Assembly: GCF_963966145.1 (NCBI RefSeq)
Contig: NC_091046.1
Coordinates: 12,710,001 to 12,774,000 of the forward strand
Length of the DNA stretch: 64,000 nt
From: Tenebrio molitor
Lineage: Eukaryota > Arthropoda > Insecta > Coleoptera > Tenebrionidae
Direction of reading: 5' to 3'
Positions 55,260 through 64,000 of the stretch are shown in pieces. Positions within the stretch are counted from its first letter, which is position 1. Every line of letters starts with the position of its first letter. Position numbers and translations under genes: made by a program. Under the pieces are notes generated by a model. The model did not search any database, was not told the origin of the DNA, and saw only the letters and a list, made by a program, of their open reading frames with translations.

Positions 55260-57037
55260 TCAACTCTTTAAAGACAACAGTCGGTATTCTACAGCGTCAA
55301 GAATTGTTTTCAAAGAGTCAAAGTGAATGTCACACCTTGTAGCGAACCGATTAAAGTTGTTACACATTAAAATAATCGGCGACTTAAGCAACACATTTGT
55401 TCTGTAGCTAGGAATATAAAACGTAGTGTAGTTTCGACTATTCATGCGAGGAACATGAAAGCTAATTTTGCTTAAAAGAAATGAACAATCAATTTTATGA
55501 TGTACAAGCTTATACAGAAATGATACAACAGCATTTACTATGCGAGTATACAAAGACTTAAGCTTAAACCTGCCTAATAACATGTTGTTATCATAATTTC
55601 TTATAGGGTAAACACCGTCAAGTTGAAAACTTAAAAACTTCAAAAATTTTCGTTGTACTTTCTCGAGTTCATTAATATTTGTGATGTATATCGGATACCA
55701 TATAAGTGAACAATATTCCAGTTGAGATCTAATCAATGACGTGTACAGTAACAATAGAGTTTTTGGATTGCTGAAGTCTTTACAATTTCTAAATACAAAT
55801 CCATACGTTTTTAGAGCTTTGCTAACAATATTGTTAAGATGATCGTTAAAACTTAATTCCGTATCGAAAGTGACACCCAAATCTTTGAATTTGTAGACTC
55901 GTTCTAAACGATGTTGGTCAATTATATACGTATGTTCCTTGTCAGAACGAATCCGGGAATATGAGGATACAAAACATTTAGCAGTATTCAAAGAGAGCCG
56001 ATTTCGAGATGACCATTCAACAACAGCGTCTAAGTTATTTTGTAGTAGATTAAAATCACTATCAGATTCGATTCTAATAAACAATTTAAGATCATCAGCG
56101 AAAAGCAACTTTTCACAGGTAATAACATTGACCATATCGTTTATGAAAAGTAGGAATAGAAGAGGTCCAAGGTTTGAGCCTTGCGGAACGCCTGAGGTCG
56201 GTGTAAAGGACTTGGATACAAAGTTTTGGTAGGTAACATAGTGGCGCCTATCTAGCAGATATGACCGAAATAAGGCAAGTAAGAATTATCAAAACCAAAC
56301 TGTTCAAGTTTTCTGAGTAGAATGAAATGATCGATTTGGTCAAACGCTTTCTGAAAATCTGTATATAGAACGTCCACTTGATATTTAGAGTCAATTGCCT
56401 CTGAAACGTATTGCGAAAAATAAGCGAGGTTGGTGAGTGTTGATCTTTTTTCTACAAATCCGTGTTGATGAGGTGAAATATAGTTCTTTACGCCTGCATA
56501 AATGCGTTTATATAATATAGATTCTAAGATCTTTGAAAAATTACATATTATAGAAATGGGTCTAAAGTGTTCGATGTTTGACAAATCTCCTTTTTTAAAA
56601 ATCGGTGAGACCCGTGCTTGCTTCCAAACTGTGGGAAAAGTTGAAGATTTAATTATGAGGTTGAATATCGAAAACAGTGGTGTTACAAATATTTGAGCAC
56701 AATCCCGAAGAAGGAAACTTGGAATTCCGTCAAGCCCATCAGTCATGGAGGTTTTAAAAGATTTTAGTGAAGATATTATTTCCTCTTCGAAAATTTGTGT
56801 AATTGAAATAATATTATGAAAATTAGTGTCAACAACTCTCTTCGTATATTCAGGATCGGATGCTAAATATACTTGATTGAAAAAAGAGGAAAATGCATCA
56901 ACAATGTCTTGAGGTGAGGATAGCGTTAGATCATCAAAATGCATCGTGCCAGGTATTCGAGAACGGCCCTTTTTCTGGTGAATGTAACCCCAAAACCTTT
57001 TCGGATCTTTCGACAGTTTACATTCAATGGAAAACAT
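55260..57037 (-). pseudogene. LINE reverse transcriptase, one frameshift
   Basis: Two minus-strand frames (56252-57037 and 55260 to about 56250) form one reverse transcriptase interrupted by a single frameshift near 56270. Motifs in order: KSFKTSMTDGLDGIPSFLLR, RVSPIFKKGD, FRPISIICNFSKILE, LYTDFQKAFDQIDH (first catalytic Asp), SGVPQGSNLGPLLFLLFIND and LLFADDLKLF (catalytic DD pair), then thumb and C-terminal sequence ending at the stop at 55260. The enzyme copies element RNA into DNA at the target site (known for the family). The frame is otherwise well kept, so the copy is young, but the frameshift and missing endonuclease make it inactive. Confidence 0.85.
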
Positions 57038-57062
57038 ATAAATTGAATGTGGACATTATTAT

Positions 57063-58680
57063 TGCACGCACGTGAAGTGCATTAATCGACAATGTGTGAT
57101 CATATAAGTGGGATAATGCAGAATCCCACGCGTTGCATAGGTACAAAATTTGCTGTAGCACAATTCAGAATTTTTAAAAATCAACATAATTTTATTTAAA
57201 TTTCAACTAATTCCAAGCAGGAAAAAGCCCTGATTCTTTTTAAAATCGCAGCAACGCCTTAGCAACTACCTAAATATTAAAATTTAAATTATCCGGCATG
57301 TTGTAAAGCGTTTATTATGACACAGCGTGCTATAAAGTGAGTCAAGTAGGTCTGTCTGTGGGATAAACAGCAAATATCACAACATGGTCCTAGATAAATC
57401 GTAGGTATTTATAAAAAAATACACAAAAATCAAATCTTTTGGGGAAACAGAACAACTGAATCAGAATTAGTATTATTACTGCCGATTGATTGAGAAAAAA
57501 TTTAAAACTGTGTAGAGAGAATTCTATTTTGAAAGGTTTGTAGACTTTGAAGAAAATCATAAATTTGTGTGGTCCTCTGGATGCATAAACGTTTCAAGAC
57601 GACACATAATATCAGTTTGACCAAAAAGAACAATTAATTTTTTTTTTATAAAAATCTTGAGAAGACTGCATTATCTGGATTTAGTCTAATATTACCCTTA
57701 GGAAGAAATTCTTTGGAAAAAACATGTTTAATTCAGATGAAGATGAAATTCAACGGAGAGAAGAACATAGGTAAAAAAATTTCTATTACATACATACATA
57801 CATAGGTACATACTGTTGTGTCATAATATGTGCAGCAGTGAAAAGAGGAAATTAACAGAAGCAGGAAAGAACTGAAACCAAGTTCTTCCAGTGTTCAACA
57901 ATCACGAGGTTTTTATAGATAGATAATCTATTTTTTTTTTAATGTCGTGTTAAGTTAAAACATCCGGTCAGTGCCAATTACGAAACAGAAAAACACCAAT
58001 ATTTTCCATTTGTTTCATTGCCAACTGACTCAGTCATTGTTGATCACGCTGTACTATCCGTTTATTAAACTCCGGCACTGTCAGTGTCAAATTTTTGATT
58101 TTCTTTTGGAGTGTACCTATGGTGACATACCTTTTCAGTTGCCCGTACACAAAATCTAGTTATAAAAACGCCAACAAGAAAAGTTTGGTTATGTTAATGG
58201 AGTTAATTCTCTTCTTTCCAAACAATAATTAACAATACCCTGTTTCTCTCTGGCCATTAACAGTATTCTTTTACGCTTCATGTCTTCTTCTTGGCCAGCC
58301 ATTTCGTATAAGTAATATGTACTTTGAATGAAAGAAAGCAAACCAAAATGAAAACGTCAAAAGTTTATTAAATTTAACTTCAAATTTGAAATTTCATATT
58401 TTTGCGCTAACGTTAAAGTAAAAATTACTAGTCTCAGAAAGACAATGCGGCAACTTACAAACATTTTGACCGTGCGGGAGTTTAAAAAACGGATAGTACC
58501 TAAAGGATGAATGAAAAAAATTGGTATCTTACATCTTTTTTGAGAAAATGACAAATTTTATGTAAAAATTTTAATTGACCTCAAACAAGAACAAATAAAT
58601 ATCAAAGGTTAACAATAAAATTTAATGCAAATCTTGAAATTGTCTCCCGCCAACCATTTGGCACTCACTGACACTTTGTA
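57063..58680. other. Intergenic AT-rich region with a MITE fragment
   Basis: A right-end fragment of the TACAGCGTGATCA family (ACTGACTCAGTCATTGTTGA, TCACGCTGTA) lies at about 57973-58053. TCCGTTTATTAAACTCCGGCAC (58068) and a later AGTTTAAAAAACGGATAGTA (58478) form a weak inverted pair. A short (CATA)n run is at 57790. No gene. Confidence 0.35.
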
Positions 58681-58681
58681 T

Positions 58682-58965
58682 TGTCGCGAGCAATAAATTA
58701 AGATCTAATGCTAAAATTTAACATTTACTGTCGCGAGCAATAAATTTTGGTCGTCAATGTCATTTCAAAATTTGGTTAGATTGTCACAAATTTAAAAAAT
58801 TTCCCTGCCTTATTATGCCCATGTCAACAAAGTGTCAAAAAATGAGGAAAAAATGACAATTAACGTCATATAACATGATGATAGGTTATGATATTTACAA
58901 TGGAGCATTTTCGATTGCGTCAAAGAATGACCTTGACGACCAAAATTTATTGCTCGCGACTGAAT
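58682..58965. mobile_element. Inverted-repeat element, GTCGCGAGCAATAAATTTTG arms
   Basis: TGTCGCGAGCAATAAATTTT, then GGTCGTCAATGTCATT (58730-58765), is inverted at 58924-58961. An extra copy of TTGTCGCGAGCAATAAATTA stands at 58681, so the terminal unit is present three times. Confidence 0.65.
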
Positions 58966-59062
58966 AATGTCGGGGCTTATTTCGTTTATTAATTAATTAA
59001 TTGATTAAAATAAACCCTCTATTTCAAATAAACCCACACAAAATAGTACATATATTAAAGAA

Positions 59063-59158
59063 CGAGTTTTATAAGGGTTGATTTAGCGCACGAGTCCCAA
59101 GTGTAGGGGACTTTTGTATGGGACGAGTGCGCCAATGCCCTTATAAAACGAGTTTTGC
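59063..59158. mobile_element. Palindromic hairpin element
   Basis: AACGAGTTTTATAAGGGTTG is inverted as CCCTTATAAAACGAGTTTT. An inner GCGCACGAGTCC/GGGACGAGTGCG pair follows. A related half is at about 9890-9960. Confidence 0.65.
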
Positions 59159-59572
59159 ATGTTATTTTTTAGAATTTGCATCCTTGTTTTAATTTTTAAA
59201 TTAAAAAAAAACAGAATGTGTCGTAAAGACGCATGATAGAAGTGAAACTTTTGTATTACAGGGAAACATTGTAATTAATCATCAATCACTTTTAAATAGC
59301 ATATTCACAACAAATTGTATATTTTAATGAAGAAAATAAATTATAAACAACGATAACACTAAACAATATCGAAATGCGTAACTCATTGTTCATTTTTAAG
59401 CCTCCAAATCAAAGAGATGACATTATCGGTAAATGCCGTGAGTGTGACAAAGACAGAGACACTGCTCCCACTCAACCCAATAGTGTTTACCCCCAACACT
59501 TTTCGTCACACAAAAAGGTTGCCGATCAGAATTTCAAGACCGTCCCATAAAAAGTTTCACTTCAAAAATTAA

Positions 59573-59811
59573 ATTTTCAAATTCTAGGGAATTTTGTATT
59601 AATTGGTAATTCAAGGTAACGGATACATCTGCAACATATGTTAAAAAGTAGAGTTTGGAAGTTTTTTGGTGTAAATGGCAATAATACACTGAAATATTGA
59701 TAAAAATGTTCTTAGAGATCTATTAAACTACGAGTGCTTTAAGAGCTAGGCATAAACGACTCCAAATTGAATACAGTAATAGACCTATTAGAGACGTAGA
59801 TTCTAAAAAAA
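59573..59811. repeat. Inverted second copy of the 9599-9863 repeat
   Basis: Same landmarks as the 9.6-kb copy in reverse orientation, with scattered substitutions and small indels. Confidence 0.7.
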
Positions 59812-60801
59812 TTCCTTTAGTCTAATTACACACATTAACGGTCAGTAACAAATTTGATAGAATGGTATTAAACTGTAAAGGACCTGGGGCGGAGCTTAGC
59901 TTGCGCGGCCTTTAATACGTCAGTGGCGTAGAGAAAATGAGAATCACTGGGAATCACGACAGTGGCGCATCATGGGAAATTTTCACCGTAGAATAAAACG
60001 TTTAAAGCAGTTTATGATATAATCCATAATAATGAATAGGGAATTTTTGCCAGATTTGGAGGCGAAGTCTAGCATTATTATTTTATAATACTAATGTAAT
60101 TTATGCATGCAGAATTGTGGATAAAAGTATTACACGTAAAATCAACTTTTTATTAAATTTTATAACTCCTGATTGTTTCTAACACACTGATTCGTGTTTC
60201 ATAAATGCGATAACGCTGGCTATAATTTCGCGAGCTTGACTGTAAAATTTTCCCACGCTGGCCAAAAGTTTGATGCGAAGCCATTCCAAACAAAACCTAC
60301 AAAATTCCGATGGTGTTAGTTAAGTTTTTATTTCATTTCATTTACAAGTCAATTGCTATTGAAAGTGAGGTTATAAAATTAATTTTCCTATTATTTTTTT
60401 GTACTTACGAAAACACTGTAAAGTTATCTTCAGTTAGCTTGTGAAGACAGATTTGAAGCCTTGGGTGAACTTGGTAAGCGTATAAAGCAAAGTGGTATAA
60501 ATAAAATTGCACTGCATAAACATGTAAACAACTCTCTGACAAATCTCCCCTATTTTCCGGCGAATGGACTCGACCACACAGATTGGTTTTGCGCGCAGAT
60601 CACGTGACCGTCCCTTTACACTTTATTACAAGTCTACGCATTATACATTTCTACCATCGTCAGTTTCTACGGAAGACGATAAAGGATTTGCTATCATTAT
60701 TGTTAAATAAAGCAACAAATGTATAACAAACATTTTTAGGACAATAAAGGTCAACCAATAAGCAACAAGCAACATGTCAGTTTATAGAATATTATAGAAA
60801 A
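59812..60801. other. Intergenic region
   Basis: No gene recognised. A GC-richer patch at 59880-59990 contains two related AGTGGCG words (CGTCAGTGGCGTAGAG, CGACAGTGGCGCATCA). Confidence 0.3.
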
Positions 60802-60947
60802 ACAATTAAATATTTAATTCGAATTAAATTTTAATGCGCGATTAACACATGAATCCAAAACTTCGATTGGTTCAATCTGATCATGTGTTCAGTTAATCTC
60901 GCATTTGATTACGATTAACTTAATTTCGCTTCTGTAAACTGGCCCGT
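60802..60947. mobile_element. Second copy of the GGGCCAGTTTACAGAA MITE, inverted
   Basis: It contains TAAATATTTAATTCGAATTA and ends GCTTCTGTAAACTGGCCC. Opposite orientation to 42930, with an extra palindrome (GAACACATGATCAGATTGAA-type) inside. Confidence 0.65.
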
Positions 60948-61333
60948 AATGTATAATAGGTAAAAATTATGTACTTTTATCATCTCGCTGTCTGAGAAAG
61001 AGCTTGACAGATGACAGAACTGTGAGAAAAATAAAAAATGTTTCAAGCCTTTGGTTTGTATAATATTAGTGCTTTTTATTTACTAATTATTACATCTTAC
61101 GGAATGATAATAGATAAATACTAGATTGTTTAACAAGAAAAGAAAAGTGGGAATAACTTTCAAGAGCATGGAAGGATCACTTTACTTACGTGTTGAATTT
61201 CGAGAATAAATAATTCACGTACATTAATTCAGAACCTCGTTTGGTTTTGATTCTGTTAATTTTAAGTTAACACAAGAAGGTTTAAGGAATTAGGTTGTCT
61301 ATTGTACCTTGAGATCAATTTATAATTAAAGGA

Positions 61334-61576
61334 GGCCATGACTTTAAAATTATATTGGCAACTCCGCTGACACGTTGAATTGTCAAAATGACGCTTTAAA
61401 ATTCAATACAAAATTTGAAATGGCGAGTTAACAGTTGTATCCAGGTCAGGTGTTTGACACAATTGTTAACTCGCAGTTTCATGTTCTGTATTGTATTTTA
61501 AAGCGCCACTTTGACAAACCAAATCAAGATGTCAATGGTGTTGCGTGTTGCCAATCTAATTTTAAAGTCATAGCCA
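61334..61576. mobile_element. TIR element, GGCCATGACTTTAAAATTAT ends
   Basis: The left GGCCATGACTTTAAAATTAT, then ATTGGCAAC, is inverted at 61548-61576 (GTTGCCAATCTAATTTTAAA, then GTCATAGCC). Inner GCGAGTTAACAGTTGT/ACAATTGTTAACTCGC pairs are also strong. 243 bp. Confidence 0.75.
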
Positions 61577-62798
61577 ACTATAATTATAAATTTAAATGAT
61601 CTCACGGTATTAGGGTTGACGTTCTTGTGAAAATTATTAAAACATTTACAGAAATGTCATTAATCATTATATATTTTGTAATAAAAAATGTGATTATTAA
61701 AAAAATATATAAAAAACGATAAGGTTGATACATCAGAATTCGGGAGCGAAAATAATTATTACAAAAGAAGAGAATTCATGTCAGTCGTTGTTTATGTACG
61801 AAATTTTTTATTAGAAAAAAACCCCACAGCACACGTACGGAATTTCAATAATGTCGTAGAATGTTTCATCTGACTAAACATATTCCTCTAACGAATCTCT
61901 GAGCCTGCCAGGCTTGCATCATACTCGGGGCTCCTTTGATAAGATATTCTCTTTGGTTTCAACTCATATTATAGAAATTCAACACTTCAACGATGCATTA
62001 TTTATTTCTGCTGTTTATTTTGATTTTCGCATTGGTCGGTATAACGATTTGCCCCGCATCAACTTTTAAAAACTTACAAAGATTGTGCGTGGACTCCAAA
62101 TTTGTCTAGTCGCTCTTGGTCTAAAACTCTCGTAAGTGTGCCACGTTTTAAATCCCAAGTATTGATACATTTATGTCCATTTTTAGTCGAGACACATTTT
62201 TAAAAAGTTGATGCGAGTATGTGACCAACGTAAGTAAAGGGATGCGACAGTACAACATCTTAGTTGATATTCCAGTCAGATATGTTATCCCTATGTTTAC
62301 AATGTATAACAGCTCCCTTCTAGTTAGCGCAGTCTGTATGAATTGAATATGAAATTTCTCTTTGAGCAAAGACCGGCGGTTGAGGGCGCGGAGGCCGAAA
62401 GTGATGAACGGTAAAGACGCTTTGTATGTACCAAAGCTCCCCTGGTGACTACTGCACCAAATTAGATTATCACTCGTGATTACCTAACGCGCTATTTGCA
62501 TAACATCTGCCATTAGATCACTCTATTTATATTATACTGGAGAGTTAATTAGAGCATCTTCAAGGGTTTTTCGCTTGTTTACGCTTTTCTCGCGCTCTTG
62601 TCTCGTCGACGCCTGTCATTCATTAGTATCGCTAGGAATTTTGGATGTGTCAATTAAGGCACTATTAAAACAGCGTCAAACAAAATTTATGTCAAATTTA
62701 ATTGATCGATTAATTCAATTAACGGACCTAAATTTTGTTAATCAAGAATTTCTTGTGTTTTATGTACAATTTTTGTTTTTGGTTTTTCAATTTATATC
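61577..62798. other. Intergenic AT-rich region
   Basis: No gene supported. The 78-codon + frame at 62575 is hydrophobic, has no recognised motif and runs into the MITE. Confidence 0.3.
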
Positions 62799-63002
62799 GT
62801 GTGTTAATTAAATTTATCCTCAAAGTTGGCGTTGAAGAGTCGATTGTGAAAGCACCACTCGTCCGTCTGCAGAGTAAAAACGCAAACAACACAAGAAGTG
62901 AGGTTAGATGTAAACAACTTATCCGTGATCTGTAATAATCCGTGGTGCGTTCACAATCGACTCTTCAACGCCTACTTTGACGATAAATTTAAATAAACAC
63001 CC
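62799..63002. mobile_element. MITE, GGGTGTT-type ends, copy 2
   Basis: AAAGTTGGCGTTGAAGAGTC, then GATTGTGAA, is inverted on the right (TTCACAATCGACTCTTCAAC). Same family as 18119-18299. Confidence 0.75.
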
Positions 63003-64000
63003 GATACAATATGATCAAGAAAAAAAGGGGTAAAGGTCAGCTATGAAAAATACAATGTTTGTCAGTTTCGACATTTATGTGAATTTTATTTAACGATAGG
63101 GTTTCATTCGAGAGCACACATTATTCACGACAGAGGATTATTTTTGAAATGGGAAGTTAACGAAAGTTCATGGAAATATTTATTTTTTAAAGAAATATAT
63201 TAGATACAAAATGTTCTATTCTAGTTTTTACAAAAAGGTTTTACATAAAAACCATGTTTGACTTTTTGAAGAAATACTTAGTGTAAATATCAGAGAATAA
63301 AAGCCTATGCGTTCAGAAATAATATCAATTGTATAATGTTATTATTAGATTATTTGATATTTTGGTAATTTCAGCTCGGGTTTAAAAGAAAAATTCTGCA
63401 TAACAATTTTAATATTGTTAAAAAAGAGGATAACATAAATAATACCCCTCTGGTTGTTTATTTTTGCATTTCTTTGTTTTGTAAAAGACTGCGAGATCAT
63501 TAAGGTAATTTTCATCACATTTTTTGAAGGTATATTCCTTAATTAAAAAGCCAAACAGCGTGTACATAATAAAATGTTATTATACTTTTACTGCTTATTG
63601 TGGAATTTTATAAATAAAGAATAATGGCGGTTGTATAAATAAAGAGATAATACCATAAGCACGTTTCATATTCTGTTGCGTTCATTTTGTTTGCAGAATC
63701 CGTGAAACAAGGAAACGAACGTGGTGGAAGCCTAATCTATAACTTGCCCCAACTTCTACAAACTTGATCCACTTTCAGGAATAACATGATCTCGTAGTTC
63801 GTTGAGTTCCGTTGGCGTAAACAAAACTTGAAGAAGTCATTACTCGTTAGTTACTAAATAGATCAGAAACTTATCTCAAGTTATAGAGAAACGTGAAATT
63901 TTTTAATCAACAGGTCGTAACTCACCGACGTGATCATAACAAAGTGGGTTGCTGCCGGGGATAATTAATCAACGAATTCAAATTCATTTGTACATTTTAC
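63003..64000. other. Right end of window, no gene recognised
   Basis: AT-rich. An acceptor-like TTTTGTTTGCAG lies at about 63697, but the sequence after it has no supported open frame. Confidence 0.3.

Larger units (their letters stand above)
55114..57050 (-). mobile_element. 5'-truncated Jockey-group LINE
   Basis: A minus-strand element with a reverse transcriptase ORF, a roughly 95-bp 3' UTR and an (ATT)n tail. The endonuclease domain and ORF1 are missing. An in-frame TAA just upstream of the first conserved residues puts the truncation at about 57040-57062. No clear target duplication was seen. Confidence 0.8.

Noticed and set aside
62575..62811. 78-codon + frame with hydrophobic C-terminus
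   Set aside because: The hydrophobicity comes from T-rich DNA, and the frame ends at the border of the MITE at 62799.

Overview
The window is AT-rich animal nuclear DNA, most likely from an insect and plausibly a beetle. The evidence is a cuticular protein with the arthropod Rebers-Riddiford (RR) chitin-binding consensus, GT-AG introns, and insect-type transposons (Tc1/mariner, Ty3/gypsy, a Jockey-group LINE and a CryptonI-like tyrosine recombinase). There are no operons, ribosome binding sites or other bacterial features. Host genes are sparse: one three-exon gene for an unrecognised secreted or processed protein (1262-5394, + strand), one RR cuticular-protein exon (31042-31731, + strand) whose first exon is not identified, and a few weak candidates.

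Most recognisable content is mobile DNA. Layout: 1-5.4 kb holds gene 1, whose first intron contains transposon ends. 4.8-8.4 kb is packed with palindromic hairpin elements and short tandem repeats. 8.7-10.5 kb has TA-ended MITEs and a poly(A) retroposon with target-site duplication. 10.93-13.77 kb is a 2.8-kb palindrome of two Tc1-like elements head to head. 15.8-24.6 kb has scattered MITEs between AT-rich stretches. 25.7-28.8 kb is a short Ty3/gypsy element with 253-bp LTRs inserted into a TIR element; it carries an array of about twelve TGTGGG...CCACA mini-hairpins. 28.8-30.2 kb holds more foldbacks. 30.8-32 kb is the cuticle gene. 35.3-36.45 kb is a decayed, intron-containing CryptonI-like recombinase. 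37.9-38.4 kb is a MITE inserted in a MITE, with an empty-site copy elsewhere in the window. 42.6-46 kb has more MITEs. 46.69-50.22 kb is a 3.5-kb nest of inverted repeats. 55.1-57.05 kb is a 5'-truncated LINE. 58.6-63 kb has further MITEs and second copies of families seen earlier.

The sequence does not show the host genes working together. They look like isolated genes separated by repeats. The strongest candidates for something undescribed are the hairpin array in the gypsy element, the stacked foldback complex at 46.7-50.2 kb, the family of layered hairpins with a GGGCGAAGCCC-like tip, the spliced Crypton-type gene, and the orphan precursor-like gene. All calls come from reading the sequence by eye; no database search was possible.
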